From Gemmatimonadaceae bacterium (GTDB lineage: Bacteria; Gemmatimonadota; Gemmatimonadetes; Gemmatimonadales; Gemmatimonadaceae), in NCBI GenBank assembly GCA_036273715.1, contig DASUHB010000074.1, positions 62,001 to 126,000 of the forward strand: DNA of 64,000 nt, written 5' to 3'. Both the position numbers and the translations under genes were made by a program. How positions within the stretch are numbered: position 1 is the stretch's first letter; each line of letters opens with the position of its first letter. The notes below the pieces were generated by a model, which had not been told where the DNA came from, made no database searches, and worked only from the letters and a program-made list of their open reading frames with translations. Below, piece by piece: positions 8,651 to 17,353 of this stretch.

Positions 8651-10480
8651 CTACTGCGCCCGACCCCACCTGCCGGTCCGCATCCGAAGCCACAAGTCGA
8701 GCGCCAACGCGTTGAGCACCTGGCCGCGCTCGATTTCTCCGTCCACTGTCGCCGCTTTCTCGATCGCCGCGCGCAGCGGCGCGATCTCGATACAACCCAG
8801 CTCGGCGAGCACCGAGTGCTCGAGCAGCGCATCGAACCGATGGCGCTCGTGCACGAGCGACCACGCAATGCGCCCGTCGAACGCGCCCTTCCACCGCCGC
8901 CCGCGAATGATTTCGGGAAGACACCCGCGCATGGCCTCGCGCAGGATCCATTTCCGCTCGTTAGGCCGTCGGCTCACTTCGGCCGGCAGCGCAAGCGCGA
9001 ATTCCACGAGCGGCCGATGGCAGAACGGGTATCGGACGTCGACCGCATCGGGCACGATCCCGTGGTCGATCGCCGCCGAAATGGCCGAGGTCGAAAACGC
9101 GAGCTCGTGCGCGTACTGTGCGCCGCGCCTCCCGGCGTAACTTTGGGCCACGACAGATCGCTCGGTTAGGCGGAGACGCTGCCGCTCAGCCGCCGGGATC
9201 CACTGTGGCGCCTCCACGCCGCGCGCCCTGCGCAAGCGAAAGGCGCTCGGCACGAGTGGCAGCACCGCGTTCAAGTATGCGAGCTTCCAGAACGACACCC
9301 GCCCCAACGCTGCCCAACGAAGCATCTCGTGTAGCGCCCGCTGCAACTGCCCGGTCGCGATCCAGTCAGCAAAGAAGAACATGCTGCCCACCAGGTAGTG
9401 GTCCGATCCGACTCCTGAGAGCAGCACGCGCGCACCGGCGCCATCGAGCAGCACACAGGTCGCGATATCGCGGGCGGCCAACAGACAACGGGACGAGGGC
9501 AAGTCAGAGTTCGGCACCTGCCGGGACGCGGCCTGCAACGGCACGTAGTCGACGAGCAGCTCATTGCGAATGCCGTACGTCTGGACCACGCTGTCGGAGT
9601 AGATCCGCTCGTCCGAGCCGGCGCCAACCGAGTCGACATACGTCAGTGTCCCGCCCACGCCAGTCGCGACATCTCCACGACGCTCCAACGTCTGAGCGAT
9701 CGAGACGATCGACGATGAGTCGAGACCACCCGAAAGCTCCGACCAGGTGCCAGCGTCCCCAGTTAGGCACAGCCGCACCGCATCGAACAGCAGCGATCGA
9801 AACTCCTCGACCGCAGCCCCCTCGTCGCGCACAGACTTCGGCTCGAACTCCGTCGGCGACCAATACGTGCGCACCTCGATCGACCCTCCGCGCACCACCG
9901 CCATGCTCGCGGGCGGCACAGACCGGACACCCGCGTACGCCGTGCGGCCGGCCTCCGACTCCACCCCCGCCGCGAACTCGATCAGATAGTCGGAGTCGTA
10001 GGCGTCGCCCGTCGCGATGGCCTCCGCCCGCGTCGCAAACACCGTCACGTCCCCGCGCTGTGCGCTGTACAGCGTCCGAACGCCAAACGCGTCGCGCGCC
10101 GCGAGCGCAGTTCCCGAGCGCGCGTCTGCGATCACCAGCCCGAAGTCGCCGAGCAAATCGGCGATCGCTCGCTCGCCGAAGCGACGATAGTGGCGCATCG
10201 CCAGCGCCACGTCGCTCACCGGCTCGTCCGTTAGGCCATACCGGCCACACAGCGCATCGCGGTTCTCGAGACGCATCCATCCGGCGGCAATCAGCGAACC
10301 AAACGCCGCAACATCGAGCACGCCGGGCTGGCCCTCGCGCGAGAACAGGACAGTCACGGCGCCGCACTCGAGCCGGTCGAGCGTGACGTTGCGCGCGCTG
10401 CAATAGCGCTCGACGCCGGTCGTTTCCGTCGCCGGCACGCGCTCGCCGCGCGAATGCACGAAACACGCGAAGAACTTCAC
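8651..10480 (-). CDS. Lasso cyclase C (asparagine synthetase-like)
   Basis: ATP-dependent enzyme of about 609 residues that activates the Glu8 side chain by adenylation and closes the macrolactam around the threaded tail. The C-terminal synthetase domain carries the PP-loop SGGLDSSS (residues 250-257) and LLSGVGSDHYLVG. The N-terminal glutaminase-like domain starts MKFFACFVHS and lacks the catalytic Cys at position 2, as expected when glutamine is not the amide donor. The start is GTG at 10480, overlapping the B2 stop by 4 bp (GTGA). Free-standing asparagine synthetases would keep Cys2, and this one sits between B2 and the precursors, so the lasso role is well supported. Confidence 0.9.
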   Translation of the reverse strand: MKFFACFVHSRGERVPATETTGVERYCSARNVTLDRLECGAVTVLFSREGQPGVLDVAAFGSLIAAGWMRLENRDALCGRYGLTDEPVSDVALAMRHYRRFGERAIADLLGDFGLVIADARSGTALAARDAFGVRTLYSAQRGDVTVFATRAEAIATGDAYDSDYLIEFAAGVESEAGRTAYAGVRSVPPASMAVVRGGSIEVRTYWSPTEFEPKSVRDEGAAVEEFRSLLFDAVRLCLTGDAGTWSELSGGLDSSSIVSIAQTLERRGDVATGVGGTLTYVDSVGAGSDERIYSDSVVQTYGIRNELLVDYVPLQAASRQVPNSDLPSSRCLLAARDIATCVLLDGAGARVLLSGVGSDHYLVGSMFFFADWIATGQLQRALHEMLRWAALGRVSFWKLAYLNAVLPLVPSAFRLRRARGVEAPQWIPAAERQRLRLTERSVVAQSYAGRRGAQYAHELAFSTSAISAAIDHGIVPDAVDVRYPFCHRPLVEFALALPAEVSRRPNERKWILREAMRGCLPEIIRGRRWKGAFDGRIAWSLVHERHRFDALLEHSVLAELGCIEIAPLRAAIEKAATVDGEIERGQVLNALALDLWLRMRTGRWGRAQ

Positions 10481-10914
10481 GGCAGGAGATCCTCGAGCGG
10501 CACGTAGAACGCGACGTGCTCGGCGATGTCGTTGAGGGGCTCGCCATTGGTCTCGACCCATGCGTGCGCCCCGAAGGGATACGCCTGTGCGCCTAACCGC
10601 AGGCGCGCCGGCACCGACGATCGGCGCAGCAAGGCGTAGAGCGTGACCGACTGTTCGAGGCACAGCGCGCGACCGGGAAAGAGCGCGGCTGCCTTCGCGA
10701 CTGACTCCTCCACGCTGCGCGCGGTGGCCATGTCGCGTTGCGCACGCACGGCGCAACGGCGATCCAGCCACCGAACGACCTTCACTGTGCGGCCGAGACC
10801 CAGGAACCGGAGGGAAAGGCGCACGCACGACAGAACCATCAAGCTCTGACACAACCCTGGCGCCCTGCGCGACACGTCGAGCCGCGACACGCGGACGTTC
10901 GACGATCCGGTCAT
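10477..10914 (-). CDS. Lasso leader peptidase B2 (transglutaminase-like)
   Basis: Cysteine protease of 145 residues that removes the lasso leader after the Thr-x pair, guided by B1. The Cys-His-Asp triad of the family is visible: Cys85 in RALCLEQS, His117 in GAHAWVE and Asp129 in PLNDI. The N-terminal 60 residues are helical and basic, as in other B2 proteins. The ATG at 10914 overlaps the exporter stop (ATGA) and the stop overlaps the cyclase start, so B2 is translationally coupled on both sides. Confidence 0.9.
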   Translation of the reverse strand: MTGSSNVRVSRLDVSRRAPGLCQSLMVLSCVRLSLRFLGLGRTVKVVRWLDRRCAVRAQRDMATARSVEESVAKAAALFPGRALCLEQSVTLYALLRRSSVPARLRLGAQAYPFGAHAWVETNGEPLNDIAEHVAFYVPLEDLLP

Positions 10915-12752
10915 AGACCCTCCTCCAGCATCCGCGGTGCGTGTTGCGCGCACAGCGGGCCGCGCGACGGCCGCGCGCTGCGCTCGCCACGCCACTGCCG
11001 CTCGTAGAGCCGCCGATAGACCCCGCGCCTCGCGATCAGTTCATCGTGACAACCGTGCTCCACCACGCGGCCGTGGTCGAGCACGATGATTTGATCCGCG
11101 CTCTCGACTGTCGACAGCCGATGCGCAACAACGAACGTCGTGCGGCCTCGCCGCAGCACGTCCAGACCCTCCTGCACTGCGGCCTCACTTTCGGCATCGA
11201 GACTCGACATGGCCTCGTCCAGCACGATGATCGATGGCGCACCGATCAGTGCGCGGGCGATCGTGAGCCGCTGCCGCTGCCCGCCGGACAGCCCGACGCC
11301 GCGCTCGCCCACCATCGTCGCATATCCGTTAGGCATCGCCGCGATGAACGCATCGCAACCGGCGAGGCGGGCGGCGATTCTTACATCGGCCATGGCCACG
11401 CCATGCCGCCCGCACCGAATGACGTCCGCGATGGTGCCCGAGAAGAGCACGTCATCCTGCAACACCGCGCCGACGAACGCGCGATAGCCTCGACGCTCGA
11501 GGCAAGCCAGATCACGCCCGTCGATCAGCACGCGGCCCTCCGTCGGACGGTCGAACGCCAGGAGCAGTCGGCACACCGTGCTCTTGCCCGCACCGCTCGC
11601 ACCCACGAGTGCGACGGTCGTGCCCGGCGCCGCGAAGAAGCTCACGTCGCGCAGCGCGTACGCGCCCGCGTGATATCCGTAGCTCACGTGCTCCAGCTCG
11701 ACGGCGCCCAGTACCTGATGTACGGGCGACGTGCCGCGATCCTCGGCGTATTCGTTAGGCATCGCGCGGAGCTCGCGAATGCGCGCCAGTGCCGCGCTGG
11801 CCTGCCCGATCTCGCTGCTCATCGCCGCCGCTTGCACGAGCGGCGTGGTGAGCAGTCCGGTGAGATAGGCGATCATCGCCAGGTCGCCTAACGTCATGGC
11901 GCCGGATGCGATGGCCGTGGCGCCGCCCACCAGCAGCAGTAGCGCCACGGCTCCGCTCCCCGCCGTCACACCCGCCGTGAGTCTCGCGCTGCGTCGAACG
12001 GCGTCGACGACAGCCTCGCTCAGCGCACGCGATCGCCGCGCGAACGCGTCGCACTGCCATTGCTCGCTACCGCGGCTCTTGATGGCGCGAATGCCAACCA
12101 CCGACTCCGTCAGCCGCGCACCGACCGCGGCCTGTCGCTCGCAGACGGCGGCGTGCGCCGCCGAGACGCCGGCATACGCGCGTGCGACACGCATCACGGC
12201 AACGGAGAAGAGTATGCCTAACCCGAGGGCGATCGGCCACGCCACCCAGGCAATGATCACGAACGCGACGACGGCCATGATGACCGCTCCGCTCAGCGAC
12301 ACGACGATGGGCCCGATCAGTCCACGAAGCCGATCGGTGTCGTCCAGGATCCGCGACGATAGCTCGCCCGCGGGCGCAGCATCGAAGTAGCGCACCGGGA
12401 GCCGGATCACGTGCGCATGGAGCTCGTCGCGCACGCGCGTGACGATGCGCTGCGCGCCTTCCCCCGCGAGCGTCGTCGTTCGAGAGGCGGTGCTGGCTTC
12501 CACGACGACCGCCGCCAACACGAGCCCGCCTAACGGAACGATGACGCCGGACCGGTGGGCGCCGATCACGTCGTCGATGGCCACCTTCGCCGCCACGGGC
12601 ATCGCCAGCGCCGCGGCTCGATTGAGCGAGACGAGACCGATCCCCCGCGCCACCAAGCTGCGTTCGCGCCAGAGGAGCGAGACGATGTCGCGCCAGAAAT
12701 TCGCGGGCCCGGCGCCGGCAGGCTGCAACATCGGCCGCATCATCGGTCGCAT
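10911..12752 (-). CDS. Lasso peptide ABC exporter D
   Basis: Half-transporter of 613 residues: six-helix membrane domain (about 30-325) then an ATPase domain. Visible motifs are Walker A GASGAGKST (384-392), Q-loop Gln432, signature LSGGQ (488-492), Walker B IIVLDE (508-513) and H-loop His544. It should dimerise and export mature lasso peptides, giving self-protection. The annotated ATG (12752) overlaps the end of B1 by 13 bp; Met4, Met5 or Met8 could also be used. There is no N-terminal C39 peptidase domain, consistent with leader removal by B2. An exporter beside a TonB receptor/S9 pair is notable because the best-known isopeptidase-type loci often lack one. Confidence 0.9.
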   Translation of the reverse strand: MRPMMRPMLQPAGAGPANFWRDIVSLLWRERSLVARGIGLVSLNRAAALAMPVAAKVAIDDVIGAHRSGVIVPLGGLVLAAVVVEASTASRTTTLAGEGAQRIVTRVRDELHAHVIRLPVRYFDAAPAGELSSRILDDTDRLRGLIGPIVVSLSGAVIMAVVAFVIIAWVAWPIALGLGILFSVAVMRVARAYAGVSAAHAAVCERQAAVGARLTESVVGIRAIKSRGSEQWQCDAFARRSRALSEAVVDAVRRSARLTAGVTAGSGAVALLLLVGGATAIASGAMTLGDLAMIAYLTGLLTTPLVQAAAMSSEIGQASAALARIRELRAMPNEYAEDRGTSPVHQVLGAVELEHVSYGYHAGAYALRDVSFFAAPGTTVALVGASGAGKSTVCRLLLAFDRPTEGRVLIDGRDLACLERRGYRAFVGAVLQDDVLFSGTIADVIRCGRHGVAMADVRIAARLAGCDAFIAAMPNGYATMVGERGVGLSGGQRQRLTIARALIGAPSIIVLDEAMSSLDAESEAAVQEGLDVLRRGRTTFVVAHRLSTVESADQIIVLDHGRVVEHGCHDELIARRGVYRRLYERQWRGERSARPSRGPLCAQHAPRMLEEGL

Positions 12753-13051
12753 CGAAGCAGCGACTCGCCCAGCATTTGTCGGATGAGGAGCTCAGCGTCC
12801 CGTTCGCCCCGCTCGCGCGACACGTCGTATTCGGCGCACACCCGGTTCACAATCTCGACGAATGGCACGCCTTCACACACCAGCGCCCAAATGCGGCTCC
12901 CGACTTCGTTGAGGGTGTAGTAACGGCCGTGCGCTACGTCGAGCAGAACGGTTTCGTCGCCGCGCGTGGTTGCTCGCACCTGCGGACATCGCGCGAATCG
13001 CGAGGTGTGAACCTGGGTAGCGCTATTTCGTTGCTTGCGGCGATACCACAT
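12740..13051 (-). CDS. Lasso B1, PqqD-like leader-binding protein
   Basis: RiPP recognition element of 103 residues that grips the YxxPxL part of the leader and presents it to B2. The PqqD fold is visible in RGDETVLLDVAHGRYYTLNEVGSRIWALV (residues 30-58, split here by description), followed by a helical half ending LLIRQMLGESLL. The ATG at 13051 has GAGGAAGG directly upstream; longer upstream reading in this frame has no homology and crosses the regulator gene. B1 is the first gene of the lasso operon, 97 bp after the stop of an AraC-type regulator on the same strand, with an inverted repeat in the gap. Confidence 0.9.
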   Translation of the reverse strand: MWYRRKQRNSATQVHTSRFARCPQVRATTRGDETVLLDVAHGRYYTLNEVGSRIWALVCEGVPFVEIVNRVCAEYDVSRERGERDAELLIRQMLGESLLRCDR

Positions 13052-13125
13052 CTCGGCCTTCCTCGTTGGCGCGTGAGCAAGCTGCGCTCGACCCTGTATC
13101 GCCGACAGCCAGCGAATGCGCGAAC

Positions 13126-13146
13126 TTTTCACGACATGCGTGAAAA
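13126..13146. promoter_or_regulatory. 21-bp inverted repeat upstream of the lasso operon
   Basis: Perfect 8-bp arms TTTTCACG and CGTGAAAA around a 5-nt ACATG spacer, unusually A/T-rich for this genome. It lies 3 bp past the regulator stop and 75 bp before the B1 start. The form fits an operator for a dimeric regulator. It could instead be a weak terminator of the regulator gene, though no U-run follows. Confidence 0.55.
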
Positions 13147-13148
13147 CG

Positions 13149-13931
13149 TTACGTGGCGCGCGAATGTGGTTGGACAAGCGCCGCGAACCGCTCGAGCTGG
13201 ACCTGAAATCCACCATGAACGCGCAGCGACGTCGGCGAACATCCGCAGTAGCGCGCAAGCAGATTCGCGATCGCCGCGCTCGACGAAAACCCGAGATCCG
13301 CCGCGACACGCTTGGGCCGATGCCCGAGCACATCGAGGCGCCACGCCGCGTGCAACGCCACGCACCACCCCACAATGCGATGCGCAGGCGGCATTCCCGC
13401 CGCTGCGAGGCGATTCTCGAGGGTGCGACGCGCCACGCCGAGCAGCATCGATGCTCGCTCGACATGCAGGCGCGGCGATGGCGACGCCGCACACACCAGC
13501 AGAAATGCGCGCGTGCGGAACGGTACCAACGGCCCGACTCGCTCGAGGATGGCCAGATCCGAGCCGGCTTCGGGCTGCTTGCCTAACGCCGCCACCAGTG
13601 CGTCCGCGATGGGCGCCACGCCGCGCAGGCTCAGGCGCGCCGGAACGCGGGCTCCCGCCAGACGCACGACATCACCCGCCGCCGCGTCGGCGAGCGACTC
13701 GCGGACGACGATGGCCGGCAGCTCCCCGCGCGACGATGCATCGGTGAGCACAGGAATCACCGAAGCACCAACCGCATCGCGCAGCTCGGTGACCACCAAC
13801 TGCACGTCGGCGGCCGAGAGCATCCCGCGCAAGGCATCTGCGCGCTCGCAGAGGCGCACCGATGTCCGCCTGCCAAGTGCGCGGTGGATCGCGGCGCGAT
13901 CCGCGCGGTCGAGGAGCAGGCCCGCCACCAT
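13149..13931 (-). CDS. AraC-type transcriptional regulator
   Basis: DNA-binding protein of 260 residues. The C-terminal third (about 160-245) is an AraC double helix-turn-helix (ASMLLGVARRTLENRL, then RVAADLGFSSSAAIANLLARY). The N-terminal 150 residues look like a degenerate receiver or Rossmann-like domain without recognisable phospho-acceptor residues. It is transcribed toward the lasso operon and ends 97 bp before B1, so it is the best local candidate for controlling it. No clear ribosome site precedes the ATG. A relative with the same layout lies at 17354-18292. The divergent peptide-binding-protein gene begins 102 bp away. Confidence 0.75.
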   Translation of the reverse strand: MVAGLLLDRADRAAIHRALGRRTSVRLCERADALRGMLSAADVQLVVTELRDAVGASVIPVLTDASSRGELPAIVVRESLADAAAGDVVRLAGARVPARLSLRGVAPIADALVAALGKQPEAGSDLAILERVGPLVPFRTRAFLLVCAASPSPRLHVERASMLLGVARRTLENRLAAAGMPPAHRIVGWCVALHAAWRLDVLGHRPKRVAADLGFSSSAAIANLLARYCGCSPTSLRVHGGFQVQLERFAALVQPHSRAT

Positions 13932-14033
13932 GGCTGCCCAGCAAGCGCACTACAACGTCGTACAACGAAGCATGGACGAGCCCGCCATGCCTCGATAAGT
14001 TGCCGCCCAACGGAATGCAGACGGAGGCTCTCC

Positions 14034-15683
14034 ATGCAGTTCGTCCAACGAGCTCGTGACTGCTGTCGGGTCGTCGGCTGCTCGACGCTTGCGTTGGGCG
14101 CCTCGTGCGCGCAGGCGCACGACCCATCGCGCGATCACACACTCGTCGTCGCGCTGGCGGCGGAGCCGACGCTGCTCTTGCCGCCCCTGCTCGGCGAAAC
14201 GCCGGGCTTCATTGTCGCCGACCAGATTCTGGAGCGCCTCGCCGAACCCGATTCCACGCTCGACACGAGAGGCGATCGCGCGTTCCGGCCGCGGCTCGCC
14301 GAAAGTTGGACATGGGCCGAGGATTCCCTCTCGATTGCCTTTCGCATCGCTGCAGACGCGCGCTGGCACGACGGCCTCCCGGTCACCGCCCGCGACGTGC
14401 GCTTTACGTTCACGCTCTACACCGACACCGCCGTCGCATCCCCGGCGGCATCGCTGCTCGCCAACATCGACTCCGTCCACGTACGAAACAAGCACGTCGC
14501 GGTGTTCTGGTTCCATCGCCGGCATGCCCAACAGTTCTTTGATGCCACGTACCACATGCGGATTCTTCCCGAGCACCTGCTCGCCGGTTTGCCGCGTCCT
14601 GCGCTGCGCCACGGCGCGTTCGCGCGCGCGCCGACGGGCAGCGGCCCGTTCCGCTTCACGCGATGGGTCCCTGGACAACTGCTCGAGCTGGAATCGGACA
14701 CGATGTATCGCGGCGGCCGATCGCACTTCCGTCGTCTCGTTTTCACGATTGCGCCTGACCCATCGGCGGCGTTGATCCGCGCGCTTGATCGGGAAGTCGA
14801 TGTGCTTCCCAACGTCGAGCGCCCGCAGATCGCTGGCGTCGCGCGGTCGCGCACGCTGTCGCCGGTGCGATGGGCGTCGCTGTCGAGCGGCCTCGTGATG
14901 CTGAACCTGCGCGATCCGGGATCGCGCCGCCGGCCGCACGCCATCCTCGGCGATCCGTCCGTTAGGCGAGCGCTGACCGCGGCCATCGATCGCACGCGCC
15001 TCACCAGCGCCGCGTTGGGCGAAAGCGCTACCGCCGCCACCGGACCTCTGCCCGCGGCGTTGCTGCGCGGTGCGCCGGCGCTGCTTCCCCAACCCGATCT
15101 GCCGCTCGCCATGTCTCTGCTGGACGATGCCGGTTGGACTATGCCTTCCGACCGGGACACTCGTCGCCGCGACGGTACGCCGCTCCGATTCACGCTGCTC
15201 GTGTCGACCACAGCTCCGGTAGGCCAGCGCGTCGCCGTGCTCATGCAGGACGAACTGCGACGTGTGGGCGCCGACATGGATGTCGAGCCCGTAGACAATG
15301 CCACACTCGCCGCGCGGCTTTCGGCTCATCGCTTCGACGCCGCACTCGTCGCCCTTGACTGGGACCCCAGCCCGTTCAGCGCCCGACAGCTCTGGGGCAC
15401 GCCGAGCAATCCGGCCGCCGAGACGTCCAACTTCAGCGGGTACAGCGATTCCGTATTCGACTCGTTGATCGACGCAGCGGACACTGCGCGCGACTCGACA
15501 ACCGCACGCATCGCGGAACGGCGCGCATGGCGGACACTCGTTCATGACGCGCCAGCAATTTGGCTCTACGACTTCGAGCGCGTCGCCGCCATCCGCCGGT
15601 GCATCCAGCCGCGAGGTGTTCGCGCCGATGCGTGGTGGGCCGGGCTGTCCCGATGGACCGTCCGCGACGGCTGCCAGCCCTGA
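14034..15683 (+). CDS. Peptide ABC transporter substrate-binding protein (SBP family 5)
   Basis: Exported solute-binding protein of 549 residues of the OppA/DppA type. It has a signal region (1-28), then LVVALAAEPTLLLPPLL, the family core RPRLAESWTWAEDSLSIAFRI (given only in part), WHDGLPVTARDVRFTF and a C-terminal lobe ending with a Trp-rich stretch. GGAG stands 8 bp before the ATG. No permease or ATPase follows, so it is an orphan binding protein that would have to work with a transporter elsewhere. It is divergent from the AraC-type regulator at the edge of the lasso region, and family members bind peptides, so recapture of a lasso or linearised peptide is a possible role; this is inference. 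Confidence 0.85.
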   Translation: MQFVQRARDCCRVVGCSTLALGASCAQAHDPSRDHTLVVALAAEPTLLLPPLLGETPGFIVADQILERLAEPDSTLDTRGDRAFRPRLAESWTWAEDSLSIAFRIAADARWHDGLPVTARDVRFTFTLYTDTAVASPAASLLANIDSVHVRNKHVAVFWFHRRHAQQFFDATYHMRILPEHLLAGLPRPALRHGAFARAPTGSGPFRFTRWVPGQLLELESDTMYRGGRSHFRRLVFTIAPDPSAALIRALDREVDVLPNVERPQIAGVARSRTLSPVRWASLSSGLVMLNLRDPGSRRRPHAILGDPSVRRALTAAIDRTRLTSAALGESATAATGPLPAALLRGAPALLPQPDLPLAMSLLDDAGWTMPSDRDTRRRDGTPLRFTLLVSTTAPVGQRVAVLMQDELRRVGADMDVEPVDNATLAARLSAHRFDAALVALDWDPSPFSARQLWGTPSNPAAETSNFSGYSDSVFDSLIDAADTARDSTTARIAERRAWRTLVHDAPAIWLYDFERVAAIRRCIQPRGVRADAWWAGLSRWTVRDGCQP

Positions 15684-15800
15684 CGCAAATCCGCATCTTG
15701 ACGAACCGGACTCATGCGGCATGATTGCATCAATGGTCCTGTCGCGCTCGCTTTGTGCAGCGTGCGCTCCGGGATGTCACACAGCGGCTGGAGTGCTCAC

Positions 15801-17078
15801 GTGCACACTCCGAATTTCTCGAGCGCGCCCGCAGTGTCGTCGCCGCCAATGCACTTGGCGTTCGTCGACGCATTGTCCGCGCTCTCATCGGATGCCGATC
15901 CGGATTGGACCACCATGTCCGCGGCGCTGCTCGTGTTGCGCGTGGTCGACGCGTGGGCGCAACCCGGCGCCGTGACCGACAGCGAACTTGCGCTGCGTAT
16001 TGCGACCATCGCGCCCGTGGTCGCTGCGGTTGACGACGAGGAATTGCGCGCGGCGCTCGGCACGCTGGTCGACGCCGTTGGCCAGCGCGACGATGTCGAC
16101 GCAGTCGAAGCTCGCCTGCTGGTTTTCGGCCGGACGCTCGAAGCGCGCGCGCGGTGGGATCTCGCGCTCGACGTATATGCGTCGCTCCTGGCCATTCCGC
16201 GTCACGCGACGCCGCACACAAACGTCGAAGCGTACATCAGAATCGCCGAGTGTCATCGGCATCGCGCGGAGTGGCTGCTCGCCGAGAACGCGTTTGCGAC
16301 GGCCGCGCAGGTTGCAGCCGACGCCGGCGATCACGCCGCTGCGCTGCGCGCGCGCTGCTACGGCGCGTCGGTGATGGCGGAGCGCGGCAATCTCGACGAT
16401 GCCGACGAGCAGTTGGCCGCGGTGGAACACGAAGCCGCGCACGCGCGCCGTCTGGATGTGCTTGCGTTGAGCAGGCACGGTCGCGCACACGTCGCGTTTC
16501 TGCGCGGCAACGTGGAGCTCGCAGCCCGGCTCGCGTTCGAAGCCCTCGAGCATCTGCCCGACCCGCGCGAGCGCGATCGCGCACTCGCCGACGTCGCTGC
16601 CGCCTTCGCGGAGCTCGGCGTCCGCAGCGCCGCGCGCGATGCCCAACTGATCATCTCCGCCACCACGCAGGACTCGTACGTCCGTTGGACATCGCTCATC
16701 AATCTGATGGAGCTCGCTGCCGGTGACCGCGTGCAGCCCGCGTTCGAGCAGTATCGCCGCGCCCTCGTCGCCGAACGACTGCCGCCGCGGCTCGCCGGCT
16801 ACTTCCACTATTATGCCGCGGGCGGCGCCCGCGTCTTTGGCGACGCGCCCGGCGCCCGCGATGAATACCGGCGCGCACTCGGCATCGCCGCGCGCGCCGG
16901 CCTCGCACCGCTCGCACGCGACGCCGCCGCTGCCCTGCGCGCCCTCGAAGACGAAATCACACCACCCGATGCCCCGCCGGCACGAGAGCCGACCCCCGCG
17001 ACGGCAGGCATCGCCGGCGCACTCGCACGCATGCGCGAAACCGTCCTCCGCAACGCCGGCCCGAACGCCGACGCCTAA
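15801..17078 (+). CDS. TPR-like helical repeat protein, function unknown
   Basis: About 425 residues, rich in Ala/Arg/Glu helical pairs that read as degenerate tetratricopeptide repeats (ARWDLALDVYASLLAIP, AYIRIAECHRHRAEWLLAENAF, GNVELAARLAFEALEHLP, GDAPGARDEYRRALGIAAR). No signal peptide or membrane segment is visible, so it is likely cytoplasmic. The GTG at 15801 has GGAG 7 bp upstream; ATGs at 15714, 15774 and 15852 lack a ribosome site. It follows the peptide-binding protein by about 120 bp. The stop TAA is in a GCCTAAC motif. The role is unknown; such proteins often act as scaffolds or regulators. Confidence 0.65.
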   Translation: MHTPNFSSAPAVSSPPMHLAFVDALSALSSDADPDWTTMSAALLVLRVVDAWAQPGAVTDSELALRIATIAPVVAAVDDEELRAALGTLVDAVGQRDDVDAVEARLLVFGRTLEARARWDLALDVYASLLAIPRHATPHTNVEAYIRIAECHRHRAEWLLAENAFATAAQVAADAGDHAAALRARCYGASVMAERGNLDDADEQLAAVEHEAAHARRLDVLALSRHGRAHVAFLRGNVELAARLAFEALEHLPDPRERDRALADVAAAFAELGVRSAARDAQLIISATTQDSYVRWTSLINLMELAAGDRVQPAFEQYRRALVAERLPPRLAGYFHYYAAGGARVFGDAPGARDEYRRALGIAARAGLAPLARDAAAALRALEDEITPPDAPPAREPTPATAGIAGALARMRETVLRNAGPNADA

Positions 17079-17106
17079 CGATGTGCCGCGCACACGCCCC
17101 CCGTCG

Positions 17107-17262
17107 TCAACGCCGGATCGGAACGCGCCGCACCGCCACGTCCGGATGCGGCCCGATCGTGATCTGTTCGTCGTGCGACGGCCGCGGCGGCGCCGTCGGT
17201 GATGCACAGGCGGCAAGCGATGCCGCGACCAACAACAGGACCAACGTGTGACGACGAAGCAT
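17107..17262 (-). CDS. Small lipoprotein, 51 aa
   Basis: Short precursor with a basic start (MLRRHT), a hydrophobic stretch and a clear lipobox LAAC ending at Cys19, so the mature product is about 33 residues anchored to a membrane. The ATG at 17262 follows a strong GGGAGGTCC ribosome site. The mature part is Pro-rich at first and carries DEQITIGPHPDVAVRRV. No family recognised. It is convergent with the TPR-like gene and divergent from the second AraC-type regulator. Confidence 0.65.
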   Translation of the reverse strand: MLRRHTLVLLLVAASLAACASPTAPPRPSHDEQITIGPHPDVAVRRVPIRR

Positions 17263-17353
17263 AGGACCTCCCGGTGTGAGCCGCGTCGCTCCACCGGCCG
17301 GTCTCCAATCGCGGCGCAACGTCGTGAAGCGACGACGCCACGTTCGCGCTCAC

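Noticed and set aside
9118-10386. 422-residue plus-strand frame opposite the lasso cyclase
   Set aside because: Ser/Arg/Pro-rich shadow; the minus strand holds the PP-loop and family sequence.
13950-15722. 590-residue minus-strand frame opposite the peptide-binding protein
   Set aside because: The plus frame has a signal peptide, ribosome site and family motifs; the minus frame has none.
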